Notes: a model not told the origin generated them from the letters alone. DNA of 64,000 bases from Streptomyces sp. NBC_00390 (GCF_036057275.1 NZ_CP107945.1:4836001-4900000), one strand, 5' to 3'; shown: positions 8,916 through 17,797, counted from the first letter of the stretch. A program made the numbers and translations.

Positions 8916-9749
8916 GTGTCGAACACACGCGACGCTCGCAAACTGTCGGCCGACGGACTTGAGGATCTGCGGCGGTGCGCCGTCGCGGCCGTGGAGTCCG
9001 GTGTGCCGCGCACGGAGGTCGCGCGGCTGTACGGAGTCTCCCGGCAGACCGTGGGGGCCTGGGTCCGGGCCTACCGGCTGGAGGGCTCCGACGCGCTGCG
9101 CCCGCGCAGACGCGGCCGACGACCGGGCGACCAGCTGGCGCTCTCGTCCGCCCGGCAGCTCTGGATGCTCCGGACCATGACGACGACGACGCCCGACAAG
9201 GTGGGACTGCGGGATGTGCTGTGGACCTGGCAGTCCCTCGCGGAGCTGGCCCACCGGGAGTTCGGCGTCCTACTGGGCACCACGACCATCCGCAACTACC
9301 TGACCCGGTGGGGATTCTGTCCGGACACATCGCAGCCGACCCGGATGGTCCCCTATCACGCCGCCGTGACGCACGGGCTGCGCGCGATCACGGGGGCCAT
9401 GACGACGGGCGCCGGGACGGCCGAGGCGCAGAGGAGACCGGTGACAGAAACGCTGTGGACCGACCATGCCCGCGTGCGCTGGTGCGTCTGCGGCCCCCCG
9501 GCGGACCCCGACTCACGTATGTCCCTGCACTCCGACGTCCTCTTCGCGGTCACGAGCCGCAGGGCCGTGCTGTTCACGCCGGCCCGGGACCCGTCCGACG
9601 GCGCGGAGATACGGGAGTTCTACGCCCGCCTGCTCAGCCGGCAATGCGGCCCGGTCGTCATCGTGCCCGGCTGGGAACCCACCCGCCGGACGGAGTTGCT
9701 GGACCTGTGGATCAGCACGCACACCGAGAGGACGCCCGTCGCACTGTGA
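8916..9749 (+). CDS. HTH protein derived from an IS630-type transposase N-terminus
   Basis: About 277 residues. The first half is a helix-turn-helix pair as in IS630/Tc1 transposases: VARLYGVSRQTVGAWVRAY, then the second winged HTH with LAHREFGVLLGTTTIRNYLTRWG. The second half (from about residue 165) has no visible DDE triad; it reads as a short beta/alpha domain ending in LLDLWISTH. I place the start at GTG 8916, 11 nt after GGAGG, rather than a GTG 30 nt earlier that lacks a site. Without catalytic residues it is probably a domesticated DNA-binding protein, perhaps a local regulator of the copper genes; a decayed transposase is the alternative. Confidence 0.65.
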   Translation: MSNTRDARKLSADGLEDLRRCAVAAVESGVPRTEVARLYGVSRQTVGAWVRAYRLEGSDALRPRRRGRRPGDQLALSSARQLWMLRTMTTTTPDKVGLRDVLWTWQSLAELAHREFGVLLGTTTIRNYLTRWGFCPDTSQPTRMVPYHAAVTHGLRAITGAMTTGAGTAEAQRRPVTETLWTDHARVRWCVCGPPADPDSRMSLHSDVLFAVTSRRAVLFTPARDPSDGAEIREFYARLLSRQCGPVVIVPGWEPTRRTELLDLWISTHTERTPVAL

Positions 9750-9980
9750 CGGGGAGGCCGCAGCTCTGGGCAGTGCCTGGACGGCTACCGCGTTGCCGGC
9801 CGCCGTCTGCCTGCTGACGTCCCACTACTGACGCCCCGCACCGCCCCGGTCCTGCCGCTCGGATCGTGCAGTCCCGTAACCGTGACGCGATCAACGCCGC
9901 CCACTGTGCGGGACGCGCCGATCGGGCCGATGCGGGTGGCCCGGACCTGATCGCCCACTGAAATCGGAGGTTGACGACCG

Positions 9981-11273
9981 GTGAGAATCAGGCACGAACA
10001 GGTATCCACGCGCAGTTGTCGTAGTGTCACGCGGGCCGACGCGCCGGGGAGCGCGGACGGCCCCGCCCGATCGTCGACGGGAGAGGTTCTCGCAACGGCG
10101 GCGCGCTTCGGCAGGAGGCTGCGCAAGGGGACGGCAACCGCCGCCCTGACGGCGGCCGCGGTCGCGGCGCTGACCGCGTCCCAGGCCCCCGGCCTGACCG
10201 ACAGCGGTCGGCAGCGCACGGACTCTCCCGCGGCCGACACCGACCCCGGCGCGACCGGCGACTCCCCGTACTACACAGATCTGCCGCCCCTTGACAGCCC
10301 CACCGAGACGCCCGGCACGGGCGACGATGAAGGTGACGCCAACACCGGTGAGCCCGAAGCCGGCATACCCGTCACCGTCCTGCACGCGTACCAGCAGGCA
10401 CAGGCCGCCCTCGCCGAGTCCAAGTCCGGCTGCGACCTCACCTGGCAACTGCTCGCGGCCATCGGCAAGGTGGAGTCCGGGCAGGCCCGCGGCGGACGCG
10501 TGGACGCGAACGGCACCACGCTGTCGCCCATCCTCGGGCCCGTCCTCAACGGCAACGGCTTTGCGAAGATCACCGACACCGACGGGGGCGCGTACGACGG
10601 CGACACGGTGCACGACCGCGCCGTAGGCCCCATGCAGTTCATCCCCTCGACCTGGGAGAGCTGGGGATCTGACGGCAATGGCGACGGCAAGAAGGACCCC
10701 AACAACATCTACGACGCGGCGCTCGCCGCCGGCCGCTACCTGTGTGCGGGCGACCGCGACCTGTCGGTCACCCCGCAGTTGCACGCGGCGATCCTCAGCT
10801 ACAACCACTCGCAGGCATACCTGAACACGGTCCTGAAGTGGCTCGAGTACTACCGCAAGGGCACCTACGCGGTCCCGGACGGCACGGGTGTCCTGCCGAC
10901 CGGCCGCAGCGACGACAGTGACGGGCCGAACCCCAGCCCGTCACCGAGTACGCCCGGTACGTCCGAGCCGAGTACGCCGAATCCGGGCACCACGAAGCCG
11001 GACGGCGGCGGTTCTACGGGCTCCGACCCGAATGATCCCGGCACCGAACCCGGCTCGCCCGCGCCCAGCCCCGCGCCCACCCGCACCGTGGCGCGCCTGG
11101 AAATCGCGGACACCGGGGCGCTGACCGCGATGGCGGGCGACGCGTCCGGTGAGGGGGTGGCCGTGCGGGCCGAGACCTCGTCGGACACGGGCGTGCCGAA
11201 GGTCACGGTGCGGCTCACGATCGTCGGCGACACGGACACGGCCCTCACCGGCGGCGAGAGCGTCCGGCAGTAG
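9981..11273 (+). CDS. Secreted lytic transglycosylase (SLT/MltB-like)
   Basis: A 430-residue protein starting at GTG 9981 with GGAGG 10 nt upstream. A long basic N-terminus leads to a hydrophobic export segment near residues 40-62. The catalytic domain lies at about 130-285: AIGKVESGQARGG gives the putative catalytic Glu, followed by GPMQFIPSTWESWG and NNIYDAALAAGRYLC, the pattern of MltB-type transglycosylases that cut peptidoglycan between N-acetylmuramic acid and N-acetylglucosamine. A Ser/Pro/Thr-rich segment of about 80 residues and a short tail follow. In streptomycetes such enzymes act in hyphal growth and germination. I looked for a c-di-AMP riboswitch upstream and could not recognise one. 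Confidence 0.85.
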   Translation: MRIRHEQVSTRSCRSVTRADAPGSADGPARSSTGEVLATAARFGRRLRKGTATAALTAAAVAALTASQAPGLTDSGRQRTDSPAADTDPGATGDSPYYTDLPPLDSPTETPGTGDDEGDANTGEPEAGIPVTVLHAYQQAQAALAESKSGCDLTWQLLAAIGKVESGQARGGRVDANGTTLSPILGPVLNGNGFAKITDTDGGAYDGDTVHDRAVGPMQFIPSTWESWGSDGNGDGKKDPNNIYDAALAAGRYLCAGDRDLSVTPQLHAAILSYNHSQAYLNTVLKWLEYYRKGTYAVPDGTGVLPTGRSDDSDGPNPSPSPSTPGTSEPSTPNPGTTKPDGGGSTGSDPNDPGTEPGSPAPSPAPTRTVARLEIADTGALTAMAGDASGEGVAVRAETSSDTGVPKVTVRLTIVGDTDTALTGGESVRQ

Positions 11274-11913
11274 GCGCACCGAGGCTGCGACCTGGGTGCT
11301 GCCGGTCGAGCACCTGGTCGAGGTCCTGGCGTGGGCCGCGCGGTTGCCCGCCGTCACGCGGGCTGGTGTGTCAAGCGCTCCACGCGGAGCCGAAGCCGCT
11401 TGGCGGAGACACCGGTAGGAAGAGTTGATCCCCTTGCCGCCGCGAGCGTCGGGGGTATCAGCGCTGGCTCAGCACTGCTGGCTGGGCCGTGCTGTGGCCG
11501 GAAGGGGGCAACCACGGGGCGGCCGGCGCGCGCACCAGACCCTCGACGGACGCGAGGCCGGGATGCCGTTACCGCACAGGCCGTGAGCAGCGGGTGTCCG
11601 CGGAACACGGAAGCAGGAGCGCTCCGTGCCTACCGTCGCAGTCGGTGCTGCTCTTCTCGGGCGGCTGCGGCGGGGGCGCAGCCCGGCTCGTACCGCGCCC
11701 GCGCCAGCTCCGAGAGCACCGCCCCCGAAGCGGAGCCGAGCCTGACGACGCCGAAGAGCCCGGCTGGTGTCCGTGCCGGATGGCGCTGATCCGTTGGGAG
11801 AAATACCGGGGTCTGGAGGCCCGTCCGCTCACGCAAACGGCCCGGGACGAGGAGTCCGAGGCCGAATAGAGCGCCTTCCTGGGGGAGAAACCCCAGGTCA
11901 GCGGTGTAACGCA
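11274..11913. other. Gene-poor stretch ending in a decayed element end
   Basis: No convincing gene is seen in these 640 nt. The last 90 nt (11822-11913) match 15111-15205 almost base for base, including a coding-like tail DEESEAE with TAG at 11867-11869 and a hairpin (CCTGGGG...CCCCAGG). This looks like the right end of an older integrative element whose body is gone. Confidence 0.5.
11828..11834 (+). repeat. Single CTCACGC arm-like site left of att A
   Basis: The heptamer CTCACGC matches the paired sites at 12076-12093 and the single copy at 15117. It lies in the segment repeated before att B. It may be a surviving integrase arm site, but a single heptamer is weak evidence. Confidence 0.3.
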
Positions 11914-11958
11914 TGGTGCCCCCGGCAGGATTCGAACCTGCGACACCCGCTTTAGGAG
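11914..11958 (-). repeat. Attachment site copy A: 3' half of tRNA-Arg(CCU)
   Basis: The 43-nt core is identical to the 3' half of the intact tRNA-Arg at 43212-43284, from the anticodon loop (CTCCTAAAG on the minus strand) to the discriminator base, and here also encodes CCA. Similarity stops in the anticodon loop, the usual crossover place for tRNA-targeting tyrosine integrases. Confidence 0.9.
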
Positions 11959-12075
11959 TGGGATCGAATCCTTGCCGGGGGTGCCTGGCGCTGCCGCGCG
12001 GTGCTGGTTCCCCTGGTCCGAACCGCACGGCGAGCCACTTGATCCGGCTCATACCGCCCTGTATCGGGCCGTCCG

Positions 12076-12093
12076 CTCACGCATCGCTCACGC
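12076..12093 (+). repeat. Paired direct repeat CTCACGC-N4-CTCACGC, left end of A-B
   Basis: Two heptamers separated by 4 nt, the same architecture as the paired repeats at the ends of C-D and D-E. Only one copy is found at the right end of A-B. Possibly an integrase arm-type site. Confidence 0.45.
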
Positions 12094-12120
12094 GCTGACA
12101 GCTGCTGAGCAGCGCGTGGG

Positions 12121-12687
12121 TCAGACCTGGCCGAGGTCGATCTCCACCGCGAAGGGGGCCGCTACCTTGAGGACGCCTGTGAACATGTCTCCGTTCCGGT
12201 AGGTCTTCGTCGCGGGGTCGAGAACGTAGGTGTACACGAGAGGAACGCCTGTCGCGGCCTGCTCGATCCGCCAGTAGAAGCCGATGCCTGCCTTGGCGTA
12301 CTGGTCGACCTTCACGATCCGGTCGGTGGTCTCCGAGCCTGGCGACACCACCTCCGCGACCAGCAGCACGTGCTCAGGGCGGGTGGGGGTGATATCGATC
12401 GTGTCTGCGTGGTACACGACGACGTCCGGGCGGCGATTGGTGAGCGGGACGTCCTGAAGCCGGACGTCGAAGTCCGTGTCGGCGTTCCACTCCGGGCCCG
12501 CGGCGGCATCCAGGGCGTTCGCCAGAATCCGGGCCGGCCGGTTGTGCCGCTTGGACGCACTCGGACTCACGACGACCATCCCGTCCACGATCTCGATACC
12601 GGCGCACTGCTCCTCGGACCAGGACTCGTACTCCTCCGCCGTGATCTGCTCATGCATCCACGCCGGGGCCACCATCTCGGCCGTCAT
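12121..12687 (-). CDS. Uma2 family putative endonuclease (DUF820)
   Basis: A 188-residue protein. The restriction-endonuclease-like core is visible: VVSPSASKRHNRPARILA, NRRPDVVVYHAD with the acidic PDVVV strand, HVLLVAEVVSPGSETTDR with the E-x-x-SP strand, and KVDQYAKAGIGFYWRIE. These are the hallmarks of the Uma2/DUF820 family, a PD-(D/E)XK-type fold of unproven cellular role that is greatly expanded in Streptomyces and cyanobacteria. I start at ATG 12687 because GGGAGG lies 6 nt before it; an in-frame GTG 18 nt upstream would bury that site. It sits just inside element A-B, facing the att site. Confidence 0.85.
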   Translation of the reverse strand: MTAEMVAPAWMHEQITAEEYESWSEEQCAGIEIVDGMVVVSPSASKRHNRPARILANALDAAAGPEWNADTDFDVRLQDVPLTNRRPDVVVYHADTIDITPTRPEHVLLVAEVVSPGSETTDRIVKVDQYAKAGIGFYWRIEQAATGVPLVYTYVLDPATKTYRNGDMFTGVLKVAAPFAVEIDLGQV

Positions 12688-13147
12688 GAAGCGCCTCCCG
12701 GACACTGTGCTGCGGGCCCGATCCCGCTGGATTCAGCGTACTGTCTGCCACCCGTCCGGCACGCTGCTCTCGCTCACGCCCCCTCCCCGTCGGCCAGCAT
12801 CCGACCAGCGAGCCCACGACAAGTGGGTAACCGGCGCGGTGGAGTCGTCACCAGGGGATCGGAACAGGCCAGCGGCACCACTGACCCAGTGGCCCACCCC
12901 GGAGAGCGCGGCAGCGGCGGGCCCGGCGAGTCCCAGCACAACGGCCGAGAGGACGCCGCCACCTCGCCGACGTCCTCGAAGTCCTGAAGGTCCAGGTGCT
13001 CGCGCAGTCGTCGCCCCGGCACGTCCACGCCCTCCAGCGCACCGCGGCGGAATCCATCGCATCGACACCGCCTTCGTAGGGGAAGGTCGGTAACCAGAGG
13101 GCCGGGCACGGCGTCCCGCACCGCGTGGCCTACCGGGTGCTGGGCGG
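12688..13147. other. Intergenic stretch without a supported gene
   Basis: About 460 nt with several open frames on both strands, none protein-like over its length. A minus-strand segment reading GVDVPGRRLREHLDLQDFED is the only hint of former coding sequence. Confidence 0.3.
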
Positions 13148-13458
13148 GTGAGCGAGTCATGGTTCTACAAGTGGATCAAGGATTCGGTGACGAAGCGTCA
13201 GCAGCGGCGCATCAGCCTTGCCGAGGAGAGTAAGCGGATCTTCGATCAGTCCCGGGGCGCCTGCACTTCCGCACCTGGGCCGAGGCGCGCATCAGGACCG
13301 GCACGTGGATCGCGGACTTCTACAGCACTCGTCGGATACACAGCGTGTGTGGGTTCCTCAGCCCGGTGGAGCTCGAACGGCAGTACTGGGCAGGCCTTGC
13401 AAGAAGCAGCGTGGGAACTCTCCACGCTGCGAGGGGATTGACACCGCGGCCGAGCTGA
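13148..13458 (+). pseudogene. IS3-family transposase remnant, internally deleted
   Basis: The first part reads SESWFYKWI and TKRQQRRISLAEESKRIF, the start of IS3-family OrfB. From about 13261 a different frame reads HFRTWAEARIRTGTWIADFY and RRIHSVCGFLSPVELE, the C-terminal end of the same protein, to a stop at 13456-13458. The central part with the first two DDE acidic residues is missing, so the copy is dead. It lies between the Uma2 gene and the ferric-reductase-like gene in element A-B. Confidence 0.75.
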
Positions 13459-13708
13459 TGTTTGCGGTGCTGGCCACACCGGTGAGCGCTGCACCACCCG
13501 GCGACGTGAACCATTGCCGAACCCTGGGCCGCAGGACGCACCGAACGCCGAACGGCGGTTGGATTCGACGGTTCTGGCGTGAACGGATCAGGCTCACGCT
13601 CCGTATGCTTATCCGATCGGAGTGCGTATCCGGACGAATTACTCGATCTTCATCAGGTTAGTACATGCGGGCCGCGAGTGCAGCGGCCACGGGGGATGTG
13701 AGGAAAGC

Positions 13709-15049
13709 ATGGCGGTGGCGAGTAACACGGTGCGCAGAGGCACCGTGCTTCCGGTGGACGCGGCGCACTGGGCGATGTGGACTTTCGTCATCGTCAACGC
13801 GGTGACCATCGAGGCGCTGTTCCTCAGCGCGGGTTCAGGCAAGAACGGGGTGCTCACGGTCGCCAAGTTCTTCGGACTGCACGCAGCCCTGCTGATGCTG
13901 TTCCAACTGCTGCTGGTCGCCCGGCTGCCCTGGCTGGACCGCCGCATCGGGATGGACCGGCTCACGGTGTGGCACCGCTGGGTCGGCTTCTTGCTGCTGT
14001 GGACCGTCCTCACCCACGCCACGCTGGTGGTGCTCGGCTATGCGAACCTCGACGACACGTCCATGGGGAAGACGTTCGTCGCACTGAGCGGGGTGCCGGC
14101 CTCCCTGCTGGGCATGCTCGCCGCGGCCGTCATCGTCGTGATCGCCGTGATCTCCACCCGGCCCCTGCGGCGGCGACTGCGGTACGAGGTCTGGCACGGT
14201 CTGCACCTGCTGCTCTACGTGGCTCTGGGCCTGTCGTTCGTCCACCAGCTGCAGGAGACCACGACGTTCACGTCTTCCGCGTTCGCCACGGCCTACTGGT
14301 GGATTCTGTGGCTGTTCGCCTTCGGCGCCCTGCTGACCGGGCGTGTCGCCGTGCCGCTGTGGCGCAACGCCTACCACCGGTTCCGCGTCGCGGCCGTGGT
14401 ACCGGAGTCGGACGATGTGGTCTCCGTGTACGTCACCGGCCGACACCTCGACAAACTCCCGGCCAGGGCGGGGCAGTTCTGCATCTGGCGGTTCCCCGAG
14501 CACAACCACTGGTGGCTGGCCAACCCCTTCTCCCTGTCGGCGGCGCCGGGCGGACAAGGGCTGCGCCTCACGGCGAAGGCGGCGGGCAGCACCAGTGCCG
14601 GCCTGCGGAACGTCCCGGTCGGCAGCCGCGCCTTCGTCGAGGGACCGTACGGGGCGTTCACCTCGCTGCACCGGACCCGGCCCGGCACCCTGCTGATCGC
14701 CGGGGGTGTGGGGATCACGCCCGTGCGGGCCATGCTGGAGGAGGCGGCGCCCGGCGACGTCGTCGTGCTGTACCGGGTGCGCAGCGAGGCCGACGCCGTG
14801 CTGCTGAACGAGGTGCGCCACCTGGTCGCGCTACGGGGCGGACGGCTGCACCTGCTCACCGGCAGAACCGGCGAGGGCGGCACCCCGCCGTTCGGCCCGG
14901 GCAGCCTGCACCAGCTGGTCCCCGACATCACCGAACGCGACGTGTACGTCTGCGGCCCGCCCGCCATGACCAGGGCCGTGCTCGCCGGCCTGCGAGACCT
15001 GCGGGTCCCTGCGCGACAGGTGCACGCTGAGAAGTTCGGTCTGGCCTGA
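13709..15049 (+). CDS. Ferric-reductase-like transmembrane flavoprotein oxidoreductase
   Basis: A 446-residue protein. The N-terminal half has about six membrane segments with paired histidines in HRWVGFLLLWTVLTH and EVWHGLHLLLY plus FVHQ, the haem-binding pattern of ferric-reductase-like (FRD) domains. The C-terminal half is a ferredoxin-NADP reductase module: FAD loop NPFSLSAAP near 275, NAD(P) loop GGVGITPVRAM near 333, and CGPPAMTRAV near 415. Such proteins carry electrons from NAD(P)H across the membrane to haem, metals or oxygen. The start at ATG 13709 follows GAGGAAAGC; an upstream in-frame extension to 13622 is less likely. It is the only intact metabolic cargo of element A-B. Confidence 0.85.
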   Translation: MAVASNTVRRGTVLPVDAAHWAMWTFVIVNAVTIEALFLSAGSGKNGVLTVAKFFGLHAALLMLFQLLLVARLPWLDRRIGMDRLTVWHRWVGFLLLWTVLTHATLVVLGYANLDDTSMGKTFVALSGVPASLLGMLAAAVIVVIAVISTRPLRRRLRYEVWHGLHLLLYVALGLSFVHQLQETTTFTSSAFATAYWWILWLFAFGALLTGRVAVPLWRNAYHRFRVAAVVPESDDVVSVYVTGRHLDKLPARAGQFCIWRFPEHNHWWLANPFSLSAAPGGQGLRLTAKAAGSTSAGLRNVPVGSRAFVEGPYGAFTSLHRTRPGTLLIAGGVGITPVRAMLEEAAPGDVVVLYRVRSEADAVLLNEVRHLVALRGGRLHLLTGRTGEGGTPPFGPGSLHQLVPDITERDVYVCGPPAMTRAVLAGLRDLRVPARQVHAEKFGLA

Positions 15050-15116
15050 ACCGGAAAGGGGCCCGATGTTCAGGCCTGCGCATACAGACCCGCTACAGGC
15101 CGAGCAGTACCCGTCG

Positions 15117-15123
15117 CTCACGC
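15117..15123 (+). repeat. Single CTCACGC site near the right end of A-B
   Basis: Same heptamer as at 12076-12093, within the block that repeats the sequence left of att A (11822-11913 against 15111-15205). Confidence 0.3.
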
Positions 15124-15205
15124 AAAACGGCCCCGGACGAGGAGTCCGAGGCCGAATAGAGCGCCTCCCTGGGGAGGAAACCCCAGGTCAGCGGCGTAAT
15201 GCGTT

Positions 15206-15248
15206 GTGCCCCCGGCAGGATTCGAACCTGCGACACCCGCTTTAGGAG
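15206..15248 (-). repeat. Attachment site copy B: 3' half of tRNA-Arg(CCU)
   Basis: The 43-nt core is identical to copies A, C, D and E. As in the intact tRNA (E), the bases that would encode CCA are absent (the plus strand reads GTTGTGCCC), whereas A, C and D encode it. Confidence 0.9.
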
Positions 15249-15335
15249 TTCGATCGCTGGCCCTCAGCTTCACGTACGCCTGGGGTTCCGACTGCTGTGT
15301 TGGGTCGCTCAGGGGTGCGGCTGTGCGTCGGTGTT

Positions 15336-15355
15336 GATGTCAGTCGTAGATGTCA
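15336..15355 (+). repeat. Paired direct repeat GATGTCA-N6-GATGTCA, left end of B-C
   Basis: Two heptamers 6 nt apart, 88 nt inside att B. The same pair with the same spacing occurs at 17798-17817 at the other end. Probable integrase arm-type sites. Confidence 0.65.
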
Positions 15356-15568
15356 GGACCGGAACAGCTGCGGATGCGGACAGAGCTCCAGCCGGTCGTC
15401 CGGACGGTCCACCCACTTCCACCAGACGTGCCGGCCGGAGCACCGCCACAGCATGCGGCAAGCTCGCGCGCCATCGCCCTCCCGGCCGGAGAGGACGAAT
15501 CCGCCAGCTTTCAACGGCTGATCGCACTCGGGGCACATGGGAGGGTGTTCGGGCACGGGGCGCAACAT
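15353..15568 (-). CDS. Small zinc-ribbon-like protein
   Basis: A 71-residue protein, or 61 residues from an internal ATG at 15537. It contains CPECDQPL near the start and CSGRHVWWKWVDRPDDRLELC near the end, giving two cysteine clusters that could hold a zinc ion. The RHVWWKW run is distinctive. I believe similar small proteins occur on Streptomyces elements but cannot name a family. No clear ribosome binding site decides the start, and its 3' end overlaps the paired repeat at 15336-15355. Function unknown. Confidence 0.55.
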   Translation of the reverse strand: MLRPVPEHPPMCPECDQPLKAGGFVLSGREGDGARACRMLWRCSGRHVWWKWVDRPDDRLELCPHPQLFRS

Positions 15569-15857
15569 ACCCTTGGCGCCAAGGGCGCAACGCCATGAGC
15601 TTGGGAATCACCCTGCTTCTGGGCGTAGTTGGCGACCTGACCAGCGGCAACGGGTGCCAGGGTGAAGCTTTGGGCTCTCCCTGGCACCCGCTGTTGACCG
15701 TGGCTTACCGGCCTGTCGGGCACGCATCGGGCACGATGCTCAGCACCGCCTTAGAGGCGAGGCGGGAGCCTTGGCCCTGACCTTCCGTTCGCTGACGACG
15801 GCCGGTACTGGCCTATCACTGTCGGCCATTCCGGTCGCCGCAATGTGCAGTGGGGTG

Positions 15858-16274
15858 CTACTCCGGCTGCGTCACCGTCAGGGCCCACCGAATACTTTCC
15901 GCCGAAGCGTCGACTGCCACGGAGAAGGACCCGGAGCGGACTACTCCAGCTTCCATGGTCAGTGAGCCGACCCCGGCAGCGTCGGTGGGGCAATCAACCG
16001 TGAATGCTGCTACTTCTACCTGTTGCGATTCCATCGTCACCCGAACGCTACCGCCGCCTTCGCACGCCACCGTGAGGACGGTCGGCAGCCCTTGATGTGC
16101 ACCACCGGACGCGACGCCGCCGTCTCCCATTCGCTCCTTCACCCACACCAGGCCGTCTGGTCCAGGGTGCGGTAGCAGGACACCGTCCTCTGCGGCAGCG
16201 GTCCCAGCCCCGACAACCGCTAATCCAAAAGCTGCCAGCGTTGTTATGGCCAGAGCCACTTTTGTACGCCTCAC
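15858..16274 (-). CDS. Small secreted protein of unknown function
   Basis: A 138-residue protein starting at GTG 16274, with GGGGG five nt upstream. A signal peptide (KVALAITTLAAFGLAVVGAG) is cleaved near AAAED. The mature chain of about 110 residues is beta-rich, with two cysteines (VACEGGGSV and TVDCPT) likely to form a disulfide, and ends SIRWALTVTQPE. No enzyme motif is visible. It lies alone in element B-C, on the strand opposite the integrase fragment. I do not recognise a named family. Confidence 0.7.
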   Translation of the reverse strand: MRRTKVALAITTLAAFGLAVVGAGTAAAEDGVLLPHPGPDGLVWVKERMGDGGVASGGAHQGLPTVLTVACEGGGSVRVTMESQQVEVAAFTVDCPTDAAGVGSLTMEAGVVRSGSFSVAVDASAESIRWALTVTQPE

Positions 16275-16671
16275 TCTTACCCCCTGCTGGTTCGTCGTGG
16301 AGCCCACAGCATGCTTCGGCGAGAGGCTTGGGTGCATGAGTACACGTACTCAGAGCCCGGCGCCGTCTACGACGACTGTGCTGCGTGATGCTGTTGGATT
16401 CTCAACGGCCCTGCAAGCGCTGCCGCGTAGGTCCTGGAGCACCAGTTTGGAAGACCACGTACGCGGCTGACTCCTGACCTGGCAAGCCGCTGACCTGCCG
16501 GTTAGTAGAGGCTTGTCCGGGGTTCCCCGTCGTTCCCCCTGGCGCGCCGCTCGAACGGGCACGCCAGGGGCACGCTGGTCGTCTGGCTCAGAATCGGGTC
16601 AGCAGCAGGGCGGCCACACTGTTGGTTGCGCACGTGCTCTTCACGAGTGCCGCGTTGGGGTACGTGCCGGT
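16275..16671. other. Intergenic stretch in element B-C
   Basis: About 400 nt without a supported gene. It contains GTTCCCCGTCGTTCCCC (about 16515-16535), reminiscent of repeats seen near element ends, but without a matching partner. Confidence 0.3.
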
Positions 16672-17136
16672 CTACTGCAGGAACAGGGCGAGCTCGGCGA
16701 GCACCGGGTTAGCCGCAAGAGTCGGGTACTCGTCGCTGAGCTGCGTCAGCACGGCCTCCCGAAAACTCAGCCAGGCGTTCTCGAGGTCACCAAGTTCGCA
16801 GACTGCCTCCGCCGTTCCGTACGTGCACGAGACGCGCACCTTCCGGCCCTCGGTGACGAAGTGGATCAGCTCCGCGTTCTCGGTGAAGCCGACCGTCGAA
16901 TGCTCCCCCCGCTCCAGGGCTTCGAGGACCCCCTTCATCGACCACAGAAAGTCGAACACGGGTGTCCATGACCATGGTGGGGTCAGGTCGGTCTCGCCAA
17001 TCGTGAACGTGAGGTCGGACAGGAAGTAGTACCAGCGCAGATCAGCACGGCTGACGGCGGCGAGGTTCGCTCCCTCCCGGTTCTCCTGCCCTTGGACCAC
17101 GTAGGGGCCGGTCCGGCGGTACTCGATTTTGATCAT
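16672..17136 (-). CDS. Hypothetical protein, 154 residues
   Basis: A soluble-looking acidic protein starting at ATG 17136, preceded by AGGGGG. Segments such as IEYRRTGPYVVQGQE, WYYFLSDLTFTIGET and PVFDFLWSMKGVLEAL give a regular beta-alpha pattern, and the C-terminal half has conserved-looking leucine-rich helices (FREAVLTQLSDEYPTLAAN). There is no signal peptide, membrane segment or catalytic motif. Such proteins are often seen as immunity or accessory genes on mobile elements, but nothing here proves that. A 167-bp inverted-repeat element begins 42 nt upstream of the start. Confidence 0.65.
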   Translation of the reverse strand: MIKIEYRRTGPYVVQGQENREGANLAAVSRADLRWYYFLSDLTFTIGETDLTPPWSWTPVFDFLWSMKGVLEALERGEHSTVGFTENAELIHFVTEGRKVRVSCTYGTAEAVCELGDLENAWLSFREAVLTQLSDEYPTLAANPVLAELALFLQ

Positions 17137-17177
17137 TGGGCCCCCTGAAATGACGGACTGCCATCGTCCACCATGAA

Positions 17178-17344
17178 GGTCGGCGGAGCGGCTTTGGGCT
17201 GGAGCTGCCATGGGGCGAGAGATCGGAGCCCGTACGCTGGTCAGCGAAATCGGGCAGTCTGTGGACCTGCCCGTTAAGGCCCGATGTGGGCCCCGATTTT
17301 CGAGGCTCGCCCCATGGTGGCTGCCTAAAGCCGTGGAGCCGACC
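17178..17344. repeat. 167-bp inverted-repeat element, copy 1
   Basis: Arms of about 55 nt (17178-17230 and 17290-17344) are near-complementary and share GCCATGGGGCGAG / CTCGCCCCATGG and GGTCGG / CCGACC ends; an inner stem ATCGGGC / GCCCGAT is present in the loop region. A second copy of exactly the same length is at 33711-33877. Both lie just upstream of a minus-strand gene in an integrative element. In this copy the integrase remnant begins right after the element. Confidence 0.75.
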
Positions 17345-17375
17345 GGGCCCAGCCACAGCGGGCTATCGTCCACTG

Positions 17376-17786
17376 CATCAGGTGTGTCGGGCTGTGCCGC
17401 TCCCGGCGATGTGCATCGCGCCGCTTCGCTGGCACCGGATGCGCCAGGCCGCTGCCAAGTTGCGCGCGGGGGAGTCGTGGGATGCGGGCGGCTACGTCTT
17501 CGCCACCCGGAACGGCCGCCCGGTCGAGCCGCGCAACGTGTACCGCTCCTTCACCCGGGTCGCCGACTCTGCCGGCCTTCGCGTCATCCGCCTGCATGAT
17601 GCCCGGCACGGCTGCGCCACCCTGCTCACCGCTGCCGGGGTCGCTCCTCGCGTCGTGATGGAGATCCTCGGGCACAGCCAGATCAGCATCACCATGGACG
17701 TCTATACGCACGTCGTCCAGGACACGCAGCGCGAGGCCATCAGCCACATGGATCGGTTGCTCAAGAGGCGGCCCGGCCGTGAGTGA
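17376..17786 (+). pseudogene. Tyrosine integrase, C-terminal fragment
   Basis: About 136 residues of the catalytic half of an AICE-type tyrosine recombinase: VPLPAMCIAPLRWHR, YVFATRNGRPVEPRNV, HDARHGCATLL (H-x-x-R), ILGHSQISITMDVYTHV (His and nucleophile Tyr). The N-terminal arm and core-binding domains and the first catalytic Arg are missing. The break coincides with the inverted-repeat element just upstream. Being next to att C with a terminator between, it marks the right end of element B-C and cannot be active alone. Confidence 0.85.
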
Positions 17787-17797
17787 CCGTCCCCGTT

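Larger units (their letters stand above)
11914..15205. mobile_element. Element A-B: decayed integrative element
   Basis: About 3.3 kb between att copies A and B. It holds an Uma2-type nuclease, an IS3-family remnant and a ferric-reductase-like gene, but no integrase, Rep or Tra gene. A pair CTCACGC-N4-CTCACGC lies 118 nt inside the left end and one CTCACGC lies 83 nt inside the right end. Its right end resembles the sequence left of A, so two related elements were probably inserted in succession. Confidence 0.6.

Noticed and set aside
9750..9980. Possible c-di-AMP (ydaO-type) riboswitch before the lytic transglycosylase
   Set aside because: Such switches do precede cell-wall hydrolase genes in Streptomyces, but I could not find the conserved core sequences in this leader.
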